A program made the translations under genes and the position numbers. Below the pieces are notes generated by a model. It worked only from the letters and a program-made list of their open reading frames with translations, searched no databases and was not told where the DNA came from. From positions 88,500,029 to 88,564,028 of the forward strand of contig CM043959.1 of assembly GCA_014529385.2 (NCBI GenBank): a stretch of DNA of 64,000 nt, written 5' to 3'. Shown piece by piece: positions 50,191 through 61,440 of this stretch. Source of the stretch: Adiantum capillus-veneris. Lineage: Eukaryota; Streptophyta; Polypodiopsida; Polypodiales; Pteridaceae. The stretch's first letter is position 1, and every line of letters starts with the position of its first letter.

Positions 50191-51492
50191 TTACAACCTT
50201 AGAGACAAGTCCAAAGAATCCTCTTGCTTAGAAGAGGAGGAGGAGGAGAAGATGATGCTAGGATTGAGCTTCGGACTCGAAAACATATTCCAATTTAGCG
50301 AGTTGGGCCTTGAGTAATCTTGTTGCCTTTGAAGGTCGAGGTCTGTGCCACTCACATTGAGATTAAAGCCAAGGGGGGGGGCTTCAAATTTGCCCACTCC
50401 AATTAAGGGCTTGTAGGAAGGGGATGCTTGAGGTCCCTTGTAGAAGCTCTCCATCTCCAAAGGCTTGTGAACAAGAGAGTGAGCTTTTATGCCCAATGAT
50501 CTATTTGTCAATATCTCATTTCCACTCAAAAATAAGCTAGGGGCTCCACCACTAATATTAAGGTCCCTTCTAAGGTTGATTTGATGAGGGTTGCTAGTCA
50601 CATTATTGTCAAGGCAAGTGTAAGGGTTATACCTTTGATCAATTGCAGGGTTAGTGACTGTCAAAGAAGGGAAAGCTGTTGCACTCTTCCTTGCTGCTGT
50701 CCTTTCCCTTTTGTGTGCATTTTGATGCCCTCCTAATGCTTGAGAGCTGTAGAACTTCCTTGAGCAAAAGAAACATGGAAATACTTTGCCTTCCTCATGA
50801 CTATCCTTCACATTCTCATTGCTGTTGCTCTTTGCAAGGACCCCCACGTCGTCGTAGCCATCAGCCTCCGATACAACACATTCTGCCTTTTTGCGCATGC
50901 TCAAATGAAGATCCTCATCTACATGACCCCCCGTCCAAGCTCTCTTTAATGATATGGGCCTGCCATTGGCAGCACCTGCCGCATCATCCTCATATTGCAC
51001 AGGCCGTTGGAGCATACCCCTTTGAATGCGATCGACAACATCCGGAGAAACATTGATGTGCCCATCACCAGCTTTGAGCTCTGAAATTGCGAGTATGGTT
51101 CGCCTTTCAGGGGCTACTCTATCATCCTCATCAGCATTCTTCATGTGCAAAGCATCATTGTGCTCTTCGTGAGGATGCAATCGCCTCACATCGATGCACA
51201 AACCACAATGATCTGATTGGGTGTTGACACTTGAAGGTAATGATGATGATGATGACTCCGTATCAGCACGACGCCATGGAGAGACCAGAGTCATTGGTGT
51301 TAAGATGCAGCCATCGGTGCATCTCGACATGTCCGCCTCACATGATGGTTGAGAAGAGAGGGAAAAATGAAGGGGAAGAGGCGCACCTGCTTGCAGATTT
51401 GTGGGCGCTGATGCTTTCTGAGCAGTATTAATGGAGAACTCTACACGCGATTGAGTAGAGGACATGCTTTGATGGCCTAAAGAAGCCACCAT
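50191..51492 (-). CDS. Single C2H2 zinc-finger protein with C-terminal EAR motif
   Basis: This is an intact single-exon frame of 433 codons from ATG 51,492 and looks like a functional host gene. One plant-type C2H2 finger ([20 protein letters not shown]; Cys240, Cys243, His256, His260) carries the QALGGH core that contacts DNA, followed by a basic patch (KRERTAARK). The last residues LDLSLRL are an EAR motif, which recruits TOPLESS-type corepressors. Together they resemble the ZFP1-8/GIS group of transcription regulators acting in trichome, hormone or developmental control. An upstream in-frame ATG at 51,591 would add 33 residues read largely from CA/GA-repeat-like sequence and lies too close to the TATA-like site, so I prefer the internal start. 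The protein is nuclear by inference. The exact orthologue is unknown. Confidence 0.85.
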   Translation of the reverse strand: MVASLGHQSMSSTQSRVEFSINTAQKASAPTNLQAGAPLPLHFSLSSQPSCEADMSRCTDGCILTPMTLVSPWRRADTESSSSSLPSSVNTQSDHCGLCIDVRRLHPHEEHNDALHMKNADEDDRVAPERRTILAISELKAGDGHINVSPDVVDRIQRGMLQRPVQYEDDAAGAANGRPISLKRAWTGGHVDEDLHLSMRKKAECVVSEADGYDDVGVLAKSNSNENVKDSHEEGKVFPCFFCSRKFYSSQALGGHQNAHKRERTAARKSATAFPSLTVTNPAIDQRYNPYTCLDNNVTSNPHQINLRRDLNISGGAPSLFLSGNEILTNRSLGIKAHSLVHKPLEMESFYKGPQASPSYKPLIGVGKFEAPPLGFNLNVSGTDLDLQRQQDYSRPNSLNWNMFSSPKLNPSIIFSSSSSSKQEDSLDLSLRL

Positions 51493-51758
51493 CGGTGAAG
51501 GCGAGAGTGATGGGTTTCTCTGAAAACAGAAGAGGCATACACAACTCTCTCTCTCTCTGGGCGTGGGTGTGTGTGTGAGGTCAGCTATCAAATAGATTGA
51601 ACTGTTGAAGAGATTCTAAGGTGTATATATCCTATATGAGAGAGTAATCAAAGCAGAGAGAAATGCCGCGGTGTAAAATAAAATGAGTCGATACGAGGAC
51701 ATGGACCTCGTGTAAAGGAAAGGTAGGGTGTTGATAGAGATCACGCAGATACAAGGGA

Positions 51759-51817
<59 letters not shown>

Positions 51818-51830
51818 CTCTTCAACTTCG
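51493..51830 (-). promoter_or_regulatory. Putative promoter/5' leader of the zinc-finger gene
   Basis: A TATATAT box on the - strand lies at 51,624-51,630, about 130 bp upstream of the chosen start. Farther upstream a (GT)n(GA)n tract covers about 51,765-51,814, reading (CT)n(CA)n on the coding strand, as often seen in plant promoters or leaders. The transcription start is inferred, not seen. Confidence 0.4.
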
Positions 51831-51834
51831 AGCT

Positions 51835-53980
51835 GAAGAGAAGTGAAGTTGAAGAGGAGAGAGGGAAAAAACACGAGGGGGAGAAGGTATAGAGTCTTAG
51901 AGACGGTTAGGTGGGCTGGATTCTTTCCAAGGGCGTGTGTGTGTAAGATAAGAGGGCGAGCGAGTGTGAGGGACGTGAGAGGAAAGGCAAGTACCCCCAC
52001 AAACCAACACCCACATTGACCAACAACCTACTTGTAACTTCTCTTACTAGTCTAGTACCACTTGAGTGCTTGCACTTTCTCAAAGCCAACCTAGTCTCTC
52101 TAGTGGTACTTTCTCACACCTTGCTCCTTAAGCCCTTGCTCCCTTGGCACGGGTTGCTTTCTATCTCTCACAAATCTTGAAACATCACAAAGCTTTTCTT
52201 GCACTAGCCACCATCAACCATCATAAACAAGATTGCTCCGCTTGTAACTCTGTTACTCTAGTCAAGTCTCTCCAGACTCCCAAGGCACACTATCCAGACC
52301 CCTCCCCCTACTTCTCCATCAGATTGAGTAATTCATCCACAAGTTTTCAATGCCACTTTTTCAGTACATTCTTGCACCTTGCTCCTTGCAAGTCAAGTCC
52401 TCTTGCTCTCATCACATTCGCATTTCATTCCACCAGTAGAGGTTAACTCTAAATCTTGTGCACCTAGGTAATTATTAGCAACATGTGAAGTGGGTTGCGA
52501 GCTCTATGTGGAGTCCACAGTTGTTGCACCGGTGTGAATATTGTACAAGTTATGATGGAGAGGGGACATAAAAGTACTCAATGAGTAGTGTGCTTTTCAC
52601 TCATGTGCACAATGGCACTAGTGCAATAGCCAAGCATTGCATTGGGGCGAGCAAATTGTGAGTTCAAGGCATCCTCTCCATGAAATTGCATGGATTGGGA
52701 TTGTTGAAGATCTTTAGCTGTCCATCTCCTTTGATCCCAAGATGTCTTGGCCTCACAAGGAGGAAAAGTGCTAAATGGTCCTGCTAGAGCTAGTTGAGTT
52801 CAATCACTTCCTTTGCAAGGTTTAATCACTGACTTTGCAAGGACACTGGGACTCTCTATCTATGTCCTTGGGACATGTTATTCAACTTCAACCTTTTATT
52901 TTGTTTCTATATGATACCTTTTCTATCTTTGGGTACTACTTTGTCATTTTCTACTTGCAATTTTGCTTCTAAATGACATGTGTATCCACATTTGAGACAT
53001 ACCTTTCTGCAAACAAATTCTTGAATACATTGTACATTTTTTTTTTGATGTACCATTGAAGATTGAAAGATGTTGCTAGGAAGCAAACTCGGGCCGTTGC
53101 ACACATACACAAACATCAAAGTTCTGTAATAATGTGTTGTGAATCTTGAAATAAATATTCTTATTAGTTCTTTCATAGAGTGAGTGTAATCTGCAAAGTC
53201 AAGAGCACAACTCACACATTAATCTATATTATCTTTTTGAAAGTGGATGTAGCGATCTTTCTCTCGGTTATAATAAGGAGCCACGTGTCAAGTTTCACAT
53301 TGAGATTGCATGTGCAAGGGTAGGTGGACAAAGAAATTTTCTTTCTCTCTCCACTTAAAAATGGACATTTTGTGTGAGAGACACCATAGTTTAAAAGTAT
53401 GGCGACCTCTTTAATGCTTTTAGATAGAGTTGTTTAATTTCAAGGTAGAGAGATGAATCTCCATGTCCATGTCAATGGGAGAGGAAACACTCTACAATTG
53501 TATCTCATGATGCTTTTGATAAGTCAATAAAGAACTCTATTTTTCTTTTGTGATTTTTCTCGTGCTAACTCTCTCCTCCCTCTCTCACTATTAACTTTTC
53601 ATGATGCTAACCGTTTCTTGATGAGAGTGGTGGTTTGTTCATAGATGCTATCCATCGAAAATCAACTCTCAAAATACCAGATGATAATCATAGGATAGAG
53701 CTTGTGCTTGCAAGCTCTATCTCCTTATAGAGTCTCATCAGCTACGCAAGAGGAGATTATGATGCAAGTTAATGAGCTTGTGGAAGGTATGGTGGGACCT
53801 ATATATTTACCCTTTTGCTCACCTATCTTCTAATGCAAAAGAACAATGGCTCATATTGTGTATGTGTGGGCTATCGTGCACTATATAGGATACCAATGAA
53901 GACCTTTTTTTTAGTACCAAGGATAGAGGACTTATTTGATAATTAACAAGGATATAACTATTTTAGAAGAAGAGACATTA
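51835..53980. other. No gene recognised; possible isolated zinc knuckle on -
   Basis: Open frames near 51.6-52.45 kb reflect Ser/Leu/Thr-rich low-complexity reading. Around 52,960-53,010 the - strand reads CLKCGYTCHLEAK, reminiscent of a retroviral-type knuckle lacking its last Cys. Nothing else supports a gene. Confidence 0.35.
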
Positions 53981-53984
53981 ATGT

Positions 53985-55954
53985 GTATTGTACCATAACA
54001 TGCCCAGATAAGGCTTACGATAGGATCTCATGGTCCTACATTGCAGCTGTCATGAAGGCTTAGGGATTTGGACCCAAAATGTGTACGACAGTTCACACGC
54101 TCAAGGAAGGAAGTTACTCTAAGCTTCTCTTCAAAAGCAGGATAATAGGAATGTTTGAGGTCAAGCGTTCAATCAAGAAAGGTTGTCCCCTTGCCCCGCC
54201 GCTCTTTGCAATTGGCTCTCACCCTTAGGTAACCTCACTAAAGGATAGTGTGACAAAAGGGGAAATCCAAGGTCTGACACTTCTTGGATGTAAACAATTG
54301 CTTGCAAAGCTGTTTGTAGACGACTCTTTGCTCTTCCTTAAATCCAGGTCAAAAATGCTAAGAAGAGCCCTCAAGATTTTCCAACTATTTGCTACTTCTT
54401 CCAGCTCAAATTGAGAAATCAAGATTGATTTCTCTCTCAGAAAGTGACTCGCTCGACCCCGTGGAATGGCCAGGGGAAGTAATTGACTAGGGACTGTGTT
54501 CAGGCACCTGGGTGCTTCACTTGGGGTGGGGCATTATGGATAAGCAGAGATGCAACTGGTTCTTGAACAAGATCAATAGCAAAATGAGAAGTTGAGGTTA
54601 TGTGCTCCTCCCCTTCCATAATAGAGTCATTGTAATTAATTCTTTCACGATACCTTACATTTCATTTGTATCTCCCCTTCTAAAACTTAGCGAATCCAAT
54701 TGGAAAGAATTTTTGAATCCTATCAAATGGTTCCTCTGGAAAAGTAACACTAAATCCACAACCCCTTTCCAATGGGGGAGATGGGAATGGGTAGTGAGAC
54801 CAAATAATCAAGGTGGCATTGGGATTATTGACCCCAAGGTGCATATAGAAGCCTTGTGTGCCAAACTAGTTGTCTCATTGATGGACCAAAAACAAGAATG
54901 GGCTATCATGGTATGGGATATGATAAATGAAGCAAATCTTGCCTCGATAGGGGCACATGGAAGGGGGCCATAATATAGAACAAGATGTTTGGCACCTCTT
55001 TGGACATCCCTTAAGCTTGGCGATCGCACAAGGGAACTAGCCCAAAAGTGTAACAAAGTAGCTTCAACGCTAGAATGGGGGGATAATTTCAGATACTTCA
55101 GGGGCTCCTCTCTCAATTGATCCCCTTGGCTCTCCAAACTTGGAAGGGTTTTCTTGAACCCTTTTCGGAGTGAAAATTGCACGTCAGGTAAGCAACAAAG
55201 GAATTTCTAAAAAAACTCATCTTTGGAATGACAAAACTTCTGCTCACTGGAAGGATGTGGAGCTCGTAATGTTGCAGCATAATGTTGGTTTTTTTGAAAT
55301 GCTTCTGATTAGTAGAATTTTGGAAGTGTTGTCATCCTCACCTTCACTTGTCTTCAAATAAAAAATAAATTGGAGAGCATGGCATCGGCCGAAAAATAGA
55401 GTGTTCTCACTCCCCAAGGCCCAGGTATACAAAGAGCCAGTATACAAAGCGGATTGTTTGCCTCACTCACCAAAATCTGGAAGAAAAATTGGTTGGAAGA
55501 GTGTTGGATAAAGAGTGTTAATACCATTTGTGAGATTAAATGGCATAAATACATGAAGTTATTCATCTAGAAGGGTGTGCACTCAAATCACTAGATTCTG
55601 CTACGTGAATTAGGTCTAAAATTCTAGAGACCTTTGGGTAATGGAGGCTAAACTGGTTGTGGATAAATCTGATGATATTGCATGTCTGAGCACTGAGCTC
55701 ATCCATGGTACAAGAGCATGGAGAGAGGGATATCAGTCAAGGATGAAGAATGGAATCATGCATTGAGTTGCTTAGAACACTCAAGAGGGTATTCTTCGTA
55801 CCTCTATTTTGGTTTCCTCTTTGTTTATATACAAGCCCCTGTTTGAACCCTAGCCCCCTCAAGCCACATATAGTGCTTGAGGGCGATTGTATTCTTTTCG
55901 AGTTACTAAAAATTCTCTCAACTCACAATTGTGAGTATGCCAAATAAAAAAAAA
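53985..55954 (+). mobile_element. 5'-truncated L1-type LINE (reverse transcriptase to A-tail)
   Basis: The + strand reads DKAYDRISWSYI, then RSIKKGCPLAPPLF and KLFVDDSLLFLKS (54,310-54,350), the L1 palm with its catalytic (F/Y)xDD box as FVDD. The stretch 54,602-54,973 continues with the thumb/connection (NRVIVINSFTIPYISF; FLWKSN; GGIGIIDPKVHIEALCAKL). It ends ACTCACAATTGTGAGT (55,921-55,936) and an A-rich tail. Stops and frameshifts are present, so it is inactive. The endonuclease part is absent. Confidence 0.85.
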
Positions 55955-57700
55955 GATACAGGTCGTATCAAGCCTTACCATTGCGAATTCTTGGGAAGAA
56001 AATAAACATATTCACAACATAGCCTTTAGTACCATGTTTAGTTTGCATGAATATCCCGTTATTTATTTTGGGCTAAGCTTTGCATGGTCAAAAGAAATTG
56101 TGTTAATATAGACATATATGACTAAAGGTAGGAGCTCGTAGCTTTTTCAACCTTCAACCTAGCTGGCTAGGAGAACCTATAAGGTCCGTGTGAAGATAGC
56201 CCCATGATCCCTTAGGCATTAGTCCCAAGAATAACTATTTAGGACGAAAACTTAGGGATATGATATAGTAACTAGGTCTTTGAATAGTATCACTACTACC
56301 CTTGGTGTTAGGGGTGTGTGTGTTCCAGTAACAATATAATATAAACACCAAATAATTGTTTCAACTTACAAAAGACTCTAGAAACTATGTCAGTGAAAAG
56401 GTGGTATAATTCCCATTCATAGTACATAACGGAATTTATACATAAGTATAAGAAGAGTTAAGAGCCTGAAGATATATAAATTCACCATCTTCAATCCAAG
56501 GAACTTTGAAAACCATAATTGAGAAGGTAACCCTCACCTGCACCCTTGGAAACAACACAACTTTCAGTTAGCATTGGCACTGTATGCAGGTAATGCATGG
56601 GTATCCCATATGTTATAGATGTCACCAACACTAAATTGATTTCAAAGATAATAAGAAATAAGAAAGTCGAAGCTACTCAATTATTCAAACATGGTTTCAT
56701 CTATAGGAAAAAAGGACCCTTTGGAGCTCTTTTTTCTTTGCAAGCTCTCATGAGATAAGGCCAGAGACGAGTTCTATGGGGCATTTAGCCTTGAAGTAGG
56801 CCACATATACCTGTTTCTTGATTAAATAGAGTTTGGTATTAATTGCCGCTATTTTTTCCAGGATCAGTGATAGTGCTCGTACGTGCGGTCAATCTATACT
56901 TTGGATCACCTATAACATAAAAGGTTGTTAGTAAGTAAGTTCTACCCCTTCTTAGACAAACCATATGTAGGGTACTAAGTATAAGTGCTACACCCCTATA
57001 CAACATATAGAAGAAATATGTCAAGGTGCCATATTTCTTCCAAACAAAAGGAAGCTACCATGAAGCATTCATTAATGTAACAATCGACCACTTGCAGTTT
57101 CACGAGCGGCTGATTTGCAGCCCTATCAACCATTCATCAATACTCTCAACCATATTTGGTCAGAATCACTATAACCCTGTCCCTCAACCAAATATGTAAA
57201 CCATGTGCATCCACATTGAGCAGAGATCACAAACCTAAGCCGGCTCCGACCTTACCTGAGCAATAATAGTAAGATCAATACCAATCGAGCAACCCAAGCT
57301 ATGTACGGTAAAGTAGCACAGAGTTTCAAAAAATCCCAATTTTCAGCCAATTGACCAAGATTAGAAGGCCTAGCACCGGTCTCAGATGCTCACATCATGT
57401 ACAGCCAAGTGAACAAAATTTTCCAAGGAAACATAATACTCAGATGGTATAGACCTGAATTGAGCACTAGTAGTAAGCATTGTATCCAACCCAAATTACC
57501 CAAAGAAGAATACCTATTGTGGCAATTCAAACAAATTTACCAGGTCTCGGTTTTTACCCATCAGTTGGTTAATTATATCCATATAGGTTCTTTCATCAAG
57601 TATTTAAAAGGACATCAATCAACATAATTTAACCTAAATAAAGGTAACAATCAACCAGTATTGCAAGAGGATTCCTTTATACAATGATTTTTTATAAAAA
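55955..57700. other. Non-coding, no gene recognised
   Basis: AT-rich sequence with no domain, long frame or repeat structure that I can support. Confidence 0.4.
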
Positions 57701-57711
57701 TATACCCTATG

Positions 57712-57966
57712 ACCAGTCTCGGGGGGTTCACTATGTGTAAAACTACCATATCACGTGCGTTCAAGACATGTTTGTAAAACTCCTTATCTGTGAATTTTGT
57801 TAAGAATATAATGTACCCTTTTCTTTTAAAATCTGTAAGTTTTTTCAAATTTGAAAAAATAATACCTTTTTGTATATATATTTCTGTAAGTTTCAAGAAC
57901 TTTAAATACCCTTCTGTTGAACTCACGTGATAGGTTACATTTTTAATAGGTGACCGCCCCGGGTGA
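57712..57966. mobile_element. MITE-like element, about 255 bp
   Basis: TATCACGTGCGTTCAA at 57,749-57,764 faces TTGAACTCACGTGATA at 57,917-57,932. The outer arms (TCGGGGGGTTCACTATGTGTAA; inverse of GGTGACCGCCCCGGGTGACC) continue the inverted repeat with mismatches. It is related to 44,270-44,522 and non-coding. Confidence 0.65.
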
Positions 57967-57969
57967 CCA

Positions 57970-59190
57970 GTTCATACCAAAGCCAGGCCCTTTGTTTTAT
58001 ACACAGCAGGTAGGTCAGCTTTACCATATACGGACCTTCACCAAGTTAAAATACAACCTTTAAGCTTTTTAAGCTCCATACCTTCTGTATTGTAGGAGGC
58101 TACTCTCCTTTCATGTTAGAACACTCCGAGCTAAAAACAAAACCGTTTTTTGCAGCAATAGAAAACACCAACATTTTGAAACATTCACAACCAAGTCCGC
58201 AGATATATACTGTTGCCCTCATTTTGATTTATCAATAAAAGGAAAGCATTTCCTAAAGCCAACTAAACCAACCATGCCATAGCCAAAAGGGCTCAATAGA
58301 AATCACATTACAACATAGAAATGAGAATAGTACCGACACAATAAGTGTATCACACCACCATTCGAACAATATTCCATACCTTACCTAAGATGGAGTCGGA
58401 GCGGCCAACTCTATGATAGCATGCTTATCCTTGCCTTTACCCATATAGTCGATTAGTAAACCTTACACCCTTGCGGGTATAAACCCTCACAATCTCAAAG
58501 AACACAAGTACTCACACGCTCACACAGTATCAATGCTAAGTGAGAAAAACTGCTCACTTAGCATTGATCAAAGAACACAAGTACTCACACGCTCACACAG
58601 TATCAATCCTAAGGTGAGCAAAACTTCTCACCTTTATAGTGCTGGGAGCTAGAGGCCCCTTCCCCTTTCCAGCAGTGTGGCAGGCCATCTTAAAGTGGAA
58701 GATGATGACACAGTAGCACCCCACATTCTTTCTTAGTAGTGAGGGGGGGCCGATTTTGCAGTGTCCTTATCTCACCCAGAGAACGTGGGAGGAGAGATAG
58801 AGAGATAAAGAGAGGGAGGCTAGAGAGAAGGGGAAGAAGATGGAATTAGAACGCTCAGTGTTGCAGATTGTAGTGGCCATTGAGGTTTAATCACAAAAGA
58901 AGGCAAAAAAATGACATAGCGCGGCCGCCCATAGCTCTTTAGTTAGCAACTAATAGTTAGGTTTTTATTTAAGGAAACTATCAACTTATCAACTATTGAA
59001 TGTACTTCAGTTAATAACCCAGGGCTCCCTAGGCCAAATAGTCCCCCAGTTAAAAATCCCACAAGGTTATTAACACACCATCCCTAGTAATGTGTGTGTG
59101 TGTGTGTGCGTGTGCGTGCACGCTCGTGCGCGTTCACCCTTACACAGACACCGTAACTAATGAGTCTAGTAGGCTCATTAGATATGGTAC
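57970..59190. other. Non-coding region with tandem hairpins at 58,495-58,640
   Basis: A 73-bp unit (TCAAAGAACACAAGTACTCA...) is repeated at 58,495 and 58,568. The first copy ends in a perfect 16-bp hairpin, ATCAATGCTAAGTGAG (58,529-58,544) with CTCACTTAGCATTGAT (58,553-58,568) and an 8-base loop. The second copy ends in a weaker one (AAGGTGAG/CTCACCTT). No gene is recognised. A (GT)n patch lies near 59,092-59,112. Confidence 0.75.
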
Positions 59191-59197
59191 TACTTCC

Positions 59198-59945
59198 TCA
59201 GTAAAAGACTAAGTAATGCACTATCAAACTTGACCCGAGGCCATTCTTTTTTACCAGAGCCGCCATTATGGTAGAAATCAAAACTTCTTTATGGAAGCCT
59301 TTAGCTTGAAATTTCCTAATAAGGACCCTCGTTTCTTCTAGGAATGAAAATACATTAGAGGAAGAATAGATAATTAAGGGAAGAATACTTAAACAAGTAT
59401 GTAGAGCCATTTTGAATGGTCTGTTGCTCTTTTTTAATACAAGCTCAACAACAGTAAGCCTAAGGTGATCCCGTTTCCAAAAAAATCTAGTAGAAAAGTT
59501 ACCAGCGGAGCAAGTGTCAATATTCAATTCAATGGAAAGATATTTAATACATTTAGTGACGCAATACCATTGACGATATCTTGTTCTAAAAAGGTGGGTC
59601 CAATTGCTAAGCAAACGAGATAGTTAACACCTGCTGGGCAAAGTTGGGATTATTAACACTCAATATATCATCCATGAATCTAAAAGTATGATTACACTTT
59701 ATAAGTATAGAGAGCCCTTATGCTTCGGAAGTTAGCCTAATAATCCATTTATATTCAAAATAAAGTAAATAAAGGTTACACATAGCAGGGGAACAAGAAA
59801 ATCCACTTGTTTGACTAGAGCAATCTTTACCAAGTACAACATAGCAGTGGTTCAGAACCCACTGAATGATTATTTTGAATTGATTATTGTTCATGTGAAG
59901 TGGTGAAGCCATGATCACTTTCTTGACCCATCTAGCTCTCTTAAC
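59198..59945 (-). mobile_element. Penelope-like element reverse transcriptase fragment
   Basis: On the - strand, 59,945-59,720 reads QTSGFSCSPAMCNLYLLYFEYKW and about 59,690-59,640 reads FRFMDDILSVNNPNF. The YE residues after the strand and an RF.DDIL.NNP box are typical of Penelope-like RTs rather than LINE or LTR enzymes. The part 59,614-59,198 reads YLSIELNID, then TRFFWKRDHL, SNRPFK and LIRKFQAKGFHKEVL, matching the Penelope thumb order (KRD...SN.P...L...G). Stops and shifts break it. Its upstream part is cut off by the copia LTR at 59,946. No GIY-YIG endonuclease is visible. Confidence 0.6.
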
Positions 59946-60175
59946 TGTTACCATATACATGTGGTAGTGATGTGTGTGAACACACTAGGACCGCCGGGGC
60001 ATTTTTTCCCTGTTTAGGAGGTTTTTTGCCCTGTGCATTGTATATATGCCCATCACTCTAGGGCTATCTATCTTTCCATTGCACACTAAGTAATACACTC
60101 TCAGTTGTGTGCCTTGAGCTTCCTTCGTCTTCTCCAAGTTGTGTGTGTTTCTCTGCAACCCTAGTAATTCCAACA
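59946..60175 (+). repeat. 5' LTR of a copia element
   Basis: A 230-bp LTR with TGTTACC... and ...CCAACA ends, directly followed by the primer site. Its inverse matches 31,329-31,553 closely and 33,099-33,310 distantly. Confidence 0.9.
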
Positions 60176-60177
60176 AT

Positions 60178-60189
60178 TGGTATCAGAGC
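60178..60189 (+). other. Primer-binding site (initiator-Met tRNA)
   Basis: TGGTATCAGAGC lies two bases after the LTR end. It is the standard plant copia PBS, complementary to the 3' end of initiator tRNA-Met. Confidence 0.9.
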
Positions 60190-60514
60190 AGGTTGCGTCC
60201 TCCCGGGCTCAGTCACCAACAGCTCCACCACACGCTTGCTCACTTTCTCTGATTTCTGTGAGTTTTGGCGAGCGTTCGTAGGTCGACAAAAATTTCAGGA
60301 GACCTCAGAGTTTTTATTCAGGACTCATTTCGGCCTCCGTTTCCACTACAGGTAGTACTGCACATGCTATTTGTAAGAACAGATGCCTTACAGTCTTCTA
60401 CGGTTTGTGCTATATAGCACGTGTTGTTCCCACTTTGTTTCTTCTCTTTTTGGGCAGTTTTCACATCAGGTGCAGCATTTACCATGGCTGACAACAACAC
60501 AGATTGTGTTCAAG

Positions 60515-61440
60515 ATGTTTGCTGGTGAGAACAGATTGGATGGGGACAATTACCCTATGTGGGCTTACATGATGCAACATGTTCTTGTGTCAAAGGGTGT
60601 CTAGAATAGTGTGCAAGGCATTGATGTATGTCCTGGTTCTGAGGATGTAGGCAATGTTGAGGATGTTGCAGGTCTTGTTGCAAGAATTGCTGCTATTAGA
60701 GTTGTTTTGCCTACGGCAGAGCAATCTCGTTGGGATATAAAGGATGTGCAGGCTCATGCATTGATTGCGTTGTCTGTGAAGCGCACCATTGTTCCTCACA
60801 TTCCTTCAGCAAAAGCTTCAAAACAGGCTTGGGATATTCTAGCAGGTCTTTATGCAAGTCGCAATGAGGCTAAAATTGCTTTGTTGTGTAAAGAGATGGA
60901 ATCAAAGATTATGCATGAGGAAGATGATATGGACACTTTCCTTGCTGGTGTCGAGGATATCAATGAGCAACTTATTTCTGTAGGTGAAGTCATTTTAGAC
61001 AGTTCCCTTGTGCAGACTGTTCTTCATGCCTTACCAGATTCTTACCAGACTTTTGCTAGTACTTGGAGACTTATGACACAAGGAAATCCTGAAGTTGTCA
61101 AGTTTGATGCATTATGAACATTGTTGTTGTAAGAGTCACTTTCCAGAAAAAAAAACTAGACAACGTGCATTTGAACAGGCTTTTATTGCTTCTCAAAGAA
61201 AGGGTGGTAACGACAATGCATCCACTTCTTATGGTTCTGCTGCGAGTGGCAAAAATTCTGTTCCTAATGCTTCTGCTGGCAGCAATTCGTTTGGAAATTT
61301 TGGTGATAAGGGCAAAAAGAAGATGCGTTGCCATTATTGTAAAAAAGCTAATGATCACTTGATCAAGCAGTGTCCTAAGTTGAAGGCCAAAGAGGCTAAG
61401 AAGAAAGAGGGTGGTTTCACTGCAAATGTTGGTTCCACTA
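60515..61440 (+). pseudogene. copia gag (capsid/nucleocapsid), broken
   Basis: The frame starts MFAGENRLDGDNYPMWAYMM. It has a TAG at 60,602 where the related copy at 30.6 kb has Trp, then continues through the UBN2-type region (AWDILAGLYASR; LPDSYQTF). After a frame change near 61,100 it reaches a nucleocapsid knuckle CHYCKKANDHLIKQC at about 61,328-61,372, which has one extra residue between the second Cys and the His. The product would have packaged element RNA. Confidence 0.85.

Noticed and set aside
51493-51591. 33-residue N-terminal extension of the zinc-finger protein
   Set aside because: It is read largely from CA/GA-repeat-like sequence and starts about 33 bp from the TATA-like box, too close for a normal leader.
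52144-52446. 100-codon frame upstream of the zinc-finger gene
   Set aside because: It is Ser/Leu/His-rich low-complexity sequence with no domain and no splice or promoter support.
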